Origin: Syngnathus acus
Lineage: Eukaryota > Chordata > Actinopteri > Syngnathiformes > Syngnathidae
Length of the DNA stretch: 64,000 bases
Assembly: GCF_901709675.1 (NCBI RefSeq)
Contig: NC_051089.1
Location: forward strand, 16,107,976-16,171,975
Direction: 5' to 3'
Shown here: positions 1 to 12,095 of the stretch, piece after piece
Position numbering within the stretch: the stretch's first letter is position 1
Layout: every line of letters starts with the position of its first letter
Made by a program: the position numbers and the translations under genes
Notes under the pieces: generated by a model
Told to the model about the DNA's origin: nothing
Databases searched by the model: none
What the model saw: the letters and a program-made list of their open reading frames with translations, nothing else

Positions 1-786
1 CATAGCAATGACTTGCTGAGAAGGAAACCGACAAACACACAAGGCCAAAGCAATAAACACTTATCTGAATGAACCTTGTGACAAGCAAGGAATATAACAA
101 TCTTCTCTGCTGGCGTACAGCGATCAATGTACACGAGTTAGCCAAGTACACGATCTGATTCAAAGAAAACTGCATACAAAATGGAAGGATTCCAAGAGAG
201 GTGGTCACAAGTTCTGAATGCGTTTTCTTCAACTTTGGCCTGTGAATTGGAAAGTTTTTATGTTATGTTTTAAAATATTTGACTTAACCCCAGAGGACTG
301 GAATCTCTGCAGTATATTAAAGACAGATCAATAACAAGTGGACCTATGAGCATAATGTAAATTCTTAACACGTTATCAGTTAGACTCAATTCTGCTGGAC
401 TGTTTTTTTCATCCAACTATTATTTTGAATGAATTTTATGGGGAAATGCTTCAAATGCTAAGCATGACAAGTAGAGTTAATTTGAGCAGCAACTTTCAAA
501 TTTCATTTATTTATTTAATGTATTTAGCAGTTTGTTTGTTTTGTTTATTTATTGGGGGTTAATCCCAAAGACCTGAAGCAAAATCTATCAATGATTTATC
601 AATGACCAACATATGTACAATTGTTTTTCGTTGTTTATATAATCAACAGTTGTATTTCTTAAATTCACATTGTGTAGTCTCAAAATATATGTTCATGTCT
701 AGAAGCAAAGATACATTTATTTATTTATGTTTGAAACATAGGATCACTGAAACGTAATTTTAAAAACATTATTTGTGCAGCAGCAT

Positions 787-1084
787 CAATCCATGCATTT
801 TCTGTACTGCTGTTCCTCACAAGGCTTGCGGGTATGATGGTGCCTATTCCAACAGTCTTTGGGCATTAGGCGGGGGACACCCTGAACTGGTCCCCAGCCA
901 ATCGCAGGGCAATCATTTGCACTTGCACCCACACACACCTACAGGCAATTTAGAGCGCTCAGTCGGACGACCATGAATTTTTTTTTATTTTTGGGCACGG
1001 GGAGAACATGCAAACTCCACACAGAAAGGCCAGAGTCGGAATCAAACTCACAATCTCGGCACTGTGAGGCGGACGTGCTTGTGC
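787..1084 (+). repeat. teleost interspersed repeat, copy 1
   Basis: Begins ATCCATGCATTTTCT, then TCCTCACAAGGCTTGCGGG, GCCAATCGCAGGGCA, CACCTACAGGCAATTTAGAG and GGAGAACATGCAAACTCCAC, and ends with GGCACTGTGAGGCGGACG. This order of blocks is shared with the copy at 62911-63225 and with fragments at about 16855-16950, 26915-26970 and 40612-40690. Recognised as a high-copy fish repeat; no family name is assigned. Confidence 0.75.
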
Positions 1085-2783
1085 AGAAACATCAAAATCC
1101 AAATTCAAGACTCCTTTGTGAAATTATTATTGATTATTACATAATTGATATTGGGTGCATTTGAAAGCGTGCTCTGAGCACACTGTTTCACTGCGATCAT
1201 TTGGAAACTAGAGTGTTGTCGAAATGAGCAGTTCACTTATTCAGACTGCACCAAAAACTGAGTACCGGAGTATCGCTCGAGGTGCTCCAACTGCGGAACA
1301 ATGTGCACCAGTAGCCAGCCGAAGCTCATTTTGCTAGCAAGCTGGTGCAGCAAAGTAGTACCACACTTCCCTAGACTGCGTGCATGTTTGTTTGTGTGTG
1401 TGTGTGCGTGCGTGAAGAACCACACTTGCGCACTTGCCAAGGATGTCATAAGACTCCAGTGTTGGGTGGACCCACAAAACTGAATGAGGTGGAGAATTTT
1501 TGGATGCCGCTGACGAAAGCTAGCAAGTAGAAAGTTAGCGGACCTGGAGTCACCTACAAGTTTTTCTCTTATGATTTCGGAGCCATTTCATACTTGGTAT
1601 TTTTTTTAATTAATTCAGATTTGGCAGGCTTGGTAACAATGATATTCTAGATAGTCTTTGACTTTGACTCGTCTTTCGCTGTAATTTTACTCATATTTAG
1701 CACCATTGCTACTCTGGATTTAGTATTTAGTGGCAGCATTATTATGCACTGAAGAAAAAATTTAAGATGCCCTACAATAAAAAGAAAATGTCATTTTCCC
1801 CCTTCTTTGTTGCTGGAAAAGTTATGTTAGTTGCAATAGCACACAAAAAATGACATCACTGCATGTAAATCAAATTAGAGTCCCCGAATTGAAGCAGCGT
1901 TTAGGTTCATAAAATGTGCGCAGTGGCCTAGGAGCTGTTTCCCAAACAAACATTCCTCAACAGAGTTATCACAGACGGAAAACTTGCCCTGAGCCAAATC
2001 CTACCCTTTCGCCTCATCGGCTTCACTTTGCAGACCAATCACTTTGACATACTGTCGTCCATCGGACAGACACCCCTAATAATCCCTCTTGACGCATCCA
2101 TCAATTGTAGCACCTTAAAGGCTTAAAGTACTTAGATATTCCTGTTTGTTTCCACTAACAGGGCAGAAGAGGACACAGCCAAGGTGGGTTTAAGGTCATG
2201 ACAGTTAAAGACAGATTAAAGATAAATAGAGTTTGTATACACAGTTGGACCGGAGGATTTGACGTTGTGTGTGTGTCCACTGTTGCAGGGCTTAGATCGA
2301 AAAATGAAGTTATTTATAGCTGGTGACATTTAAGAGATAAATGCTGTGTGTCAGAATAGACAAAATGTAGAGCCAGGAGTTGCAATACCCCAAAAGTGGC
2401 AGGAGCATTACCTCACTGATGGCAGGAAGCGCTTTCCGGCAGACTGAATAATTATGAATTGTGCCCTCAGAGGAAATACACATGCAAGCTGCATGGGCAA
2501 ATGCAGAATTATCTCATTGCCACGTTTCTCTGAGTCAGATATTGCGCAATGAGGGTCCAGGTGTGCCACAGGAAATTGTCTAGTTTGACTTAATTCCTCC
2601 AAATGTGATTTCTTTACCAGTAATACAAATAAAATATCTTTGTTAATCTATCCATTCCAGAGACAAAAAGTGATCAGGAGAACAAGTGAATATTCTTTCA
2701 TGAGATCACAATTAACCTGCGTATCCACTTTTTATTAAATGGTGTACACTGTACGCTATGTGCTCAATAAATGTTGCATATCC

Positions 2784-2939
<156 letters not shown>

Positions 2940-3719
2940 TCAAAACAACAGTAACGGGGGAGAACGCTCAAGTGTCCCAGGAATTTATCACCTCGCGTCC
3001 ATCACCGCTTTTGCAGACCCTTGCAAGAAAAAGAACTCAAGGTAAATATTTGAATTTAGGGATGCTCACGATGTCCTTTGAAATGTCCAATTAGTGTCAA
3101 ATTAGCATACACGTGAAAAAGGCCGATGACTGGCTGGAAGATCTTGATGTACTTAGCTCATTTGCTCTGCATATACAACTCGTTTTGAAAGTGAATGTAG
3201 TTTCCTACCTTGCAATGGACGAGGAGGACATGATGGTGGACACTAGGAAAAAGTCACGCGCTCTTTGGTTGTCTTCTCATGGTGTCAAACAGCGCGGCTC
3301 AGGTGCATTTTGCATCCCAGCTGATAGCGTCCACAGTCGGATTTCAGAACATTCCATGGCAGCCTCCTCCTGTCTGTGCCGCTTTCATTCAAAATGCATT
3401 GAAAACTTTTAACTCCTCCTACCACTTTCAGGTGTCAAAATCACATTGAAAACACCTTGTTTAGAGAAAGCCTCAAAAAAATATTTGGATATTATGTAAT
3501 TTAAAAACAAACAAAACAAAGTTCGCACGCAAAAGTGTGCACTTTCGCTCCCAGGTAAATGCCTTTGTCTCTCTACACAAAGGTGCTGAGAATGTACTTA
3601 TCTTAGTGTCTTTTCTTCATTCATTAGTCCAAAATAAGTCCAACGCGCTCCACATAAAAAAAGCCTGCAAGAACAACTGACACTCCGACACCAGCAAGTT
3701 CGCACGGAGGAGACACTCC

Positions 3720-3720
<1 letters not shown>

Positions 3721-3779
<59 letters not shown>
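3721..3779. repeat. (CT)n microsatellite
   Basis: About 29 CT dinucleotides. The minus strand reads as Arg-Glu repeats and is not coding. Confidence 0.97.
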
Positions 3780-3780
<1 letters not shown>

Positions 3781-5971
3781 CCTGAGCTACATTCCGGACT
3801 CTCCCCTCCAATCATCTCTCAGCTCTCCTGTTGTACTTCTTACTCCTCGCTCCAATAAGATTTACTACTTAATATACAAGATGGGAATATGTCATTCTCT
3901 TTCAGGTTTTTGAGTTTTTTAAGTGGAAGATTAGAAAAAAATAACGGTAGAACTTGCATTTGCCTGAATATCTAGTTTGCATTTTTTTCTTTACCCATAA
4001 AGTGCTCAAAGGTTGAAATCGCTCTCTCTTGGTCCTCCTCAGATGAGCCTTCTATCGTTGCTCCTTCCATTCTCCATACATCTGGCCAGTTGGTTGGTGC
4101 TCTGGGCTCCTGCATCCCTCTTGAGTCTGTCCACGTATGTTAGTGTGGGACGTCCTCTTGACCGATGGCCATGTAGCACCAGTTTGCTGGCTGGCAGATA
4201 GATAATAATAATAGTAATATTATAATAATAGGTTAAATGAAATGATGAACATTAGTCTTGTTCTGTGATGTCATTTGACCAATCAATTTAAAAAGAATTT
4301 GGATTAAACACTCATTTTCACTAGTTAGGCGCATTTGTCAATTCTTTATCTCTCAAGTCAAAGTGACATCATGCCACAACTTTACTGTTTGCTTTTGTTC
4401 CCTTTGCCTTCAAAGGAGCTGTTGTTTTGCTCCAAAATCATCTGAGAGACACAAATTAGAATGAATGTTTGCTCATCATTGCCCAGGTAATCTGTTAGAC
4501 GAGTTCATAAAACATTTGTCGCGTTGCCGCTCCGCTCTCGACCTACTGGCCGGCTGACCTTTGAACGCATAGAACTGCCTCCACCTCTTTAAATTCTATC
4601 AAAGTGGGGACATCTTATCAGACCTATGCAACAGTTTGATGCTGTGGTCTTGACCTCTCATCTCCAGCCTTGCAGACATAACACGACGGTGTTGAAGGTG
4701 TGTGATTGAAAGCTGCCTGTTCTGTCTCATTGTTGCAGGTGAGGAGAAAACATGGGACTTTTCTTTAACTATCCTCAATTAAAGTTTTCAATTTTTCAGC
4801 CCCTGTCCCGAAAGACTTTTATCAGTAAATCTCTAAATGTCATTTTACACATTTAAAAAAAAAACATTGACCTTGTCTGACTGTGGCTTATAACGTTTCT
4901 ACAACTTTGCAAAAGAAATCATCATGGGTCTGTTTCACAGAGCAGGTTTAGTGTGTGAACCCTGAAATGCGGGAAACTTCCATTCCAAAAGGAGTTAACC
5001 CAAATGAGAGAAAAAAGGGTAACTCATGCCTGTTTCAGAAAGAGAGAGGTAACTTAAGATTCAGTTACCGCAGTTACAGACTTTATGAACCAAACCTGGT
5101 CGCGACGAGGTTTTTCCTCAATGAACCTCGTGTTTCTGCGCCCGCCCTTTTTCAGACACACATTCCTTGTCATTGCCTCATTCATTTACTCATCAGCTGA
5201 CTTATATAATATTCAATGGGTCAAAGTTCAAAGAGTATGAGAAATCCATTAAGCACAGTATGTGACATATCCGTTTGATAATGAGGGAATCAAAGATACG
5301 TCGGTAGATGGCCACAGCCACTTAAAATTTACCTTACGATGTAAAACAATCCATATGAGGTACCCTTGTGAAATTAAGCCGAGGTCTTACCGTCATGTTT
5401 GAACAATGTTTTCATATTTCATCTTCAGCTGTTGCCAAATGCGCTTCTCCCCCGCGGGATTACACCTCAATGAAATGAATTCCATTCAAGCAGTTTTATA
5501 GCAAATGGATTCTTTCAAGTAGCCCTTCACATTATTCAGTCGCCAAGAAGTAACTCACATTTTCTAAAAGGTCGGTGACCCCTGCTATCGATCGGTTCAC
5601 TCACTAACTGTATTCTGAGTGCCTCAATGGCAATTCATTTGTCAGTTTTTTATTTTTTTTTATTTTTACTTGTTTGATAATGTGGAGCTCTTGGAGTCAT
5701 AGCTCTCTTAGTGTCAAGCAAATTCTTCAAAGACAAGCAAAATGAGCAGGTACTACGGCAGGCTCAAGATACTCAGGTAAAAGCATAACAACCTGTGACT
5801 GCTTAAAAAATGACAGCAGCAAAAGTATCTCCTTGAAAACAGCACAATCTTTGCTTCCATTAAAACTCCTAGCTCAACATATTGTATATTATGCGTGTCA
5901 ACATACCTTTAGTTACACCCCAAATTCATACCCTCGATAAATGTAATGGGAATGCTGGAAATTACATAAAA

Positions 5972-6154
5972 TACGTATGTATGTATGTATGTATGTATAT
6001 GTATGTATGTATGTGCGTACCTATTAACGTTTACATACGTACATACATGCATACATGCATTCATACATACATACATACATACGTACGTACGTACGTACAT
6101 ACATACATACATACATACATTCATATATACATACATACATACTTACATACATAC
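5972..6154. repeat. (GTAT)n / (ATAC)n inverted microsatellite
   Basis: A GTAT-repeat arm (about 5974-6016) faces a longer ATAC-repeat arm (about 6033-6150) with a short loop and CGTACGTACG core. The two arms are complementary. Confidence 0.9.
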
Positions 6155-9100
6155 CAGACTGTACGCAAGATGCATATACATGATTTTGCCATTTATTGTG
6201 GTTGGCCTGCAGGAGGAAATTTGAGTTAGGGGATCTGGTAATAATGTTTTCTATATTTGGAGAGGGTGGTTGACTGGTTTTCCATGACTTTAAGGTTTTG
6301 TTGCTGCTATTGCCTGGGGCTATCTTTCTCAACCACATCACAGCTGAGGAAGTTTTGTTTACCATCCAATAGAAGCATTCAGACCAGTCTATTTTAGTTT
6401 GCACTTAAGGTCAGTGAAAGTCAGCCCTGTTGGCATGAATAGTTCATGTGTCTCAGGTTTCTTTCATGTTCGTCCAAATCCATGTTTTCACCCAGTTTAT
6501 GAAGAAATTAATTAAATGTACAGTCGTAAATTTTGCAAGTCCTTCCAGTAAACCATCCCAATGATAGTCACCTCATAAAAATGATTTTGTCAGTTACACG
6601 ATGGCATCCTTCAGCTGTGCTCTTGTCCCTACTTGTACAGAGATTTTCCTCATAGTTTCATCCTGATAATTGTTCAACCCACTTCACATTTGAAGTACTG
6701 TGTGTTTGCTGAGAGACAGTAATCATCACATTCATACATGTGCAAGGTATCTTTTTCATTCTGTGCATTTGGCAGAAGTATGCCACTCTGTAATCAGAGA
6801 CAAGAGAGCCCACTTCAGTGCTGCAACAAGACATTCAAGGGGCTTTCTCAAACCCCCGACCTCCTTTCAGCTTTTTACTGAGCTGGCAGTCTGCCAGCAT
6901 GAGCAGGGTCTTGATGGTTGGACCGGGTTTCGCACATTGATCAAATACTTTAGGTGTGAAGAATAATATCCATTACACACAGCCTAACAACGTAGGCGCT
7001 TGGGTGTAAGATTTAGTTTTTTGTAAATTTAAAAAAAATGAAAGAGCCCTTCTTACGAGCGTGTTATCTACTTAAAAAAAAACAAAAAACAGATAGCTTC
7101 TGTGTTTACCTGCTAAAGATAGTATCCTCCTTACTAGCAGGGTAAGGGTTCCTTCATCTGACTCTAATGTTGATTGGGTTTCTCACCTGTTGGACTATGA
7201 TTTATTTTTTTTGTTTTCATTTGGACTGACAAAGGCCGGACAACTATGTTAGGAATAAAGATGGCGAGACAAGCACAGAAGAGTGGTCAGGTCAAGGACG
7301 AAGGACGCCTACCCAAAACAGTTTGTGTTTTCGATCTGCCTTGGTAGCTAACTGGCTATTTCCTCACGTCTCAACATAAATACCAATTCTCCCCCAAAGG
7401 AAGAATTACTATCAAACAATACTGGCATAATTCTCCCAATGACAAAAATGCAAAAAGGCATGCAGTGTTTATTTTTAGGATGTTGGGATGCAGATGGTGG
7501 AAGAGTCCGACAACTGCTCCTCAATAACCGAACGTCATTCAAGCCAACAAACTTGATCCCAAAGGGAAGGAGGCAGCCTGTGATCTGTGAATGGAAGCCT
7601 TGATGTGCTTGTTTACATGCTTGCGTGCGTTACTCTCAGCCAATCAGATTGCATCATTGCACCATGGGAACATCTGCTTGCAATAAGCCACACACACATA
7701 ACTATTTGCTGGATTTGATAGATAAGTTATTCTTACATGCACACAGTGGCTGCAGTTATTTGTATTGCGATATTTGAATGAAGAGATTTGTCAACCTGCC
7801 ATACCACCGACATGAAACGGTGGATTTAGCTACTCTGAGCTCGTCACCCATGTGTATGATTTATGTGCTTGCAGTTACATCTCTGACACTAAGCACACTT
7901 TAGTGATTTACTCGACGCAAAGGAAAGACCCTGAGGTAATACCGGTGCATTGTGGACAGAAACAGCAGATGTTTCTCATCCAGACTCCTTGTGTGGACCA
8001 CCTCTCTACTCACTGGTCACCTTGACCATCAACACAATACTTTTGTGTCTGTATACATTAAACATTTGGTTCTACCTACCTATCTGTCTGCCTATCCATA
8101 CGTCCGTCCGTCCGTCCATCCATCCATTCACACGCCACTGAGAGTACATACAATAAGATGAAACTTAGACACGGGCGGCATATTTGGTTTGACGCAGCTA
8201 GATCTTTACAGTTTGGCAGATGCAATACATGGGGACGATCGTGTCATTTCAATCAATCTGTGTACTCAACAAAGGTGGGTGTCATTGACTAGCAGGAGTG
8301 GGCATAGCTGATATACTGTGACAGTTGATATATATAAACTTTTCACAGATATTCATTTGATGAAATTTATAGTAAACATGCCACATGGAATTTATTGGGT
8401 TCTAGAACCACCTACATACTGTATATACTATATGTCCTGTTACGTATATATATACAATAGATCTGCACATCCACTGCTATAGGAAAGCAATTGGTGACTT
8501 TGCTGCTAGTGAGGAGTTCTCCCTATGAAAAGTTTGGAACGCACATTAAAACATGAACTACTCATGTCTGGACAAACAAGCTGGACTACACACAGTGTTC
8601 CATGAATTATATGGACTGTGTAATTGTGTAGCACCCTCTTACTGGCAGTTATTGTATTCTCTGTTCCCTCTCCCCTTTGTTTTATGACCAGCATGCATCA
8701 AACCTATATGGCCTTGGAGCACGCCTGCCAACGCTATCATCCTCCTACAGTTATTAGGCCAGCATCCCATCCAAAACATGTCATAATATCACATCCATGT
8801 GCACTGCCCAGGCCCGCACCAGATCAAAGCAAGAAGTATCTGTGCTGTTGCTAAAATAAAGACAAGCACATAACAACAGGACCACTTAGTTTCAAAATGC
8901 CACCTTCAAAGCATACGGGGAATTTTTCTTTTTCCTTGCTTTTTTCCCCGTTTGTCAATAAACCACATATATCCAGTTGGAGATTTTATTTCATTTCCAA
9001 AATATTATTTTTGTTTTATTTATTTCATTAATTCTCATTAACTATAATTACCTTGGACAGTTGATATCAAAAGCGTAGGGTAATTATTTTCAAAGTTTCT

Positions 9101-9455
9101 GTATTCTTGTATGAATTTGATTTGATTTAATTGAGGTGAATGATTTTCAAGAACTCTTGAACTTTTTGGAGCTGAGATTGGACAAGTGATTAAATGATGA
9201 CAAGTTTGTTTAGTGAGTCCCATCAGAATTATAATTGACAGCACAAGGGGAAATACAATAAGAAATAAGTGTCATTATCTCCATTTGTCAACTATCAAAA
9301 GGCCCAAATCAATGAAACTATCACGTCATCAACCTATGAAGCCGAAGAATCTTTTAAAATGCTTTTGTGGATACGAACATCTGCACCTTTACTGCCCTCT
9401 AACGGTTAAAAAGGGAACATAACCAAGTGTCATTCTCAGGTACACAGTTATGACT

Positions 9456-10194
9456 TTTATTGTTTATATTAAACAAAAAGGGGTAAGCACAAAACATATA
9501 TTAAAAACCAAGACAGTTTATGTGAGGAAAATAAAGACGCAGATCAATTTACAAAATAAGTACTAACACTAGTGGACATTTTTTAAATAACAGAACTGTA
9601 CATAATATGTAGTTAAAAGTAAGACACGCTCCAAAAAAGTGATACTAAGTGACAAAAAGAACCACAGGCAGCCGATACAAACAACTAAGGCTGTAGGGGA
9701 AGCAGTAGCTAGCTTGAATATAAAAAGTACAAATACACACATGTACTGTAAGGCAGCAGAAGGTAGGCATTGAGAGACAGCAAGAGAAAGAAAGCCGGAA
9801 ACGGGGACAGACAGACAAAAATACACTTTGGACAAAAAGAAACATAAAAGTGGCTCCATCACTCACAGTGATTCCACTGTTTACAACATATAGCCAGTAC
9901 AAATGTAGATAAGCTCAAAGTAAATATTAACTCTAATACACAAACCCAGAGACCCCCTTCATTTTTGACAACCTATCATAAGGTGAGGCTCTTTTGTACC
10001 CATGCATCACCCTTTTGGCTGAAAAGTAAAACACCAACAGTGCCATTAAGAGGTGTTCTAAATTTAGTGCCATTCCTAATGGCACTGCAGACACTCCAGT
10101 TCTCTAGCTGGTGACACCCTGCAAGAGCAGATCGGACAATAAACACTGTGGACACTGGACACATGTAATATTGTGACTTCACAATATGTTCTGT

Positions 10195-10237
<43 letters not shown>

Positions 10238-11889
10238 TACACATATATATATACATATATATATATACACACACACATATATATATATATATAGCTATCT
10301 CACACACTGCATAGTGTACATGATGCACCTGTTCAACAGGTGGGGAAAAAAAGATACCCAGAAAACAATTGCATAGCTTAAAGAGCAAAGCCAGAACAAT
10401 GCTGGATCTTTATCCTTTCAAATATTAAAAATATAGCTCTCTGAATTGCAGTCCCTGACTTTCAGTGAAACAGACAGCAGAGGCACTCAATGCCCAAAAT
10501 TCTCTATATCAGCTGGTTATAAAAATGAATTATCTCCAAGTTCCTAAATATTATATATTTACGTATATGTATACTCTATTTTTCTCATAAAAAATTCATA
10601 GTTTCTCAATTAAACTGGTGCGTGAAATTCTCATTAATTGAATTCACACGAGTGCCAACTTCACAATGGCTTCATTCAACTTCTTTGGGTCGTCATGTAA
10701 AAAAACAAACATTCGAGTAGGTCTAAGAGACGGTGGACCAATCAGTGCAAAAGACGTGAAGTGCAATGTTACATGGTGTCTCATGTCCACGTGAGTCGTC
10801 TGCGCTCACTCCTGTCAGCCACACATGGGGGTTTACTGTACTGCAAACAAGTGATCCGCAGCAGCGCAGCGGATGCCCTTTCTCACAACATTTAAGCACA
10901 GTGCAAGCGCCAGTACAAGTTGGTACAAAACTCAAAATACAATACACTGCTGTAATCATAATAAAAATGTTATTTTCATCTTTTAAAATGGATACATATA
11001 TTGTGTCCCCCGCTAAGGGCATGTAGCCTTTTTGCAGCACATGACAATTTTAGCTCTTAGTTATGATTCCAAACATCTATATTTCTTAGTAACATGTACG
11101 TACTTAAAATAATGTCATTGTAAACAGTTTGCCCTTTTTGTTTCGTACTAAATTTTAATCATACTAAAATTGCAACTTGTACATTAGTACATCTCTGCGG
11201 CAAAATAATCAGTTCTCCACTCCAAACATCTGTGATGCTTCTAATCTTTTTCCTCATATGATTGTTCACCGGCGTGAAGCTGTTTGATACCTCAGCTGGA
11301 AGGACGCGGATGTTTACTTCAATCTCACGCCACTGCTCCACCTTTCATCGGACATTCACTCACTCACTCACTCACTGGAGCTCTGTGAAAAGTCAATTGT
11401 GTGTTGGCATCTTTACTCCTCTTCAGCGCAGTAAAGAGATTGCCATGGTTTGTAACCTTGGCAACAATGCTGCCATGGCGACGAAGGTTGGCTGTGAAGG
11501 GAGGGGTGAACGATGGCCCAGACTCCTCAATGGTTTGGTTCAAGACTTTTTGATTCAAGTGGGCAAGGTAGCCCGGGGGATGGCTCCCATGACAACTCTG
11601 AGTTTAAGCAAGTGTGACGACGCCTTTGCGTGAAGCAGAACTTCAAACCAGGCTTCGGCAGCCATCTTCATCAAAAGCATGCGTATTTGTGTCTGTGTGC
11701 ACTGCGTCCACATCATTCACATTTGATGATTTTTTTTAGTGGCAGTCAATGCATGCACGGGTGCCCTTGTGAACACATGCATATTCATATTCATGCACTT
11801 TGCTCTTCATACTGCAAATGTGACTGTGTGCGTGTGTGTGGGTGGGTGGGTGGGTGGGGTGGGGGTGGGGGGGAAGTAACTGGTCCCAT
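9456..11889 (-). other. crtc3: probable crtc3 3' UTR with candidate poly(A) signal
   Basis: No ORF of note follows the crtc3 stop. The first good AATAAA seen on the minus strand is at 9461-9456, about 2.4 kb downstream. The UTR would include a GGGT-rich tract next to the stop (about 11838-11873) and an AT/AC microsatellite (10194-10292). The end point is inferred only. Confidence 0.5.
10194..10292. repeat. AT/AC-rich microsatellite
   Basis: Alternating AT with interspersed ACAC and ATATAC units, in the probable crtc3 3' UTR. Highly self-complementary and prone to slippage. Confidence 0.9.
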
Positions 11890-12095
11890 TCAGAGTCTGT
11901 CACTGCGGAACGTATCCTCCACAGATGGGTCTGGCAGCACCATGTTGGGATCGCTGAGCATGGTCAGACCGTCCAGGCTGAGCGGCTCAATGTGCAGCTC
12001 GTCTTCCAGCGGGAAGCCTCCTTCCGAGTCGAAACACTCTGGCACTGTCGAGAGCACACCGCTGATGTCCTTTGACAGATTGTGGTTGGACTCAT
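11890..12095 (-). CDS. crtc3: crtc3 exon 14 (C-terminus and stop)
   Basis: 206 nt. [20 protein letters not shown] then [20 protein letters not shown] and the terminal [13 protein letters not shown] before TGA at 11892-11890. The SLDGL.MLSDP and DRL end are diagnostic of CRTCs. Acceptor CCACAG. Confidence 0.96.

Noticed and set aside
3617-3815. Arg-Glu repeat open frames on the minus strand
   Set aside because: They are translations of the CT microsatellite.
5882-6404. Open frames of 75-126 codons on both strands rich in Tyr, His, Thr and Met-Tyr-Val-Cys
   Set aside because: They come from the GTAT/ATAC tracts. The non-repeat parts show no recognisable domain.
6200-6990. Possible decayed coding or transposase fragment
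   Set aside because: Several frames give protein-like stretches broken by stops, but no family motif could be recognised on either strand.
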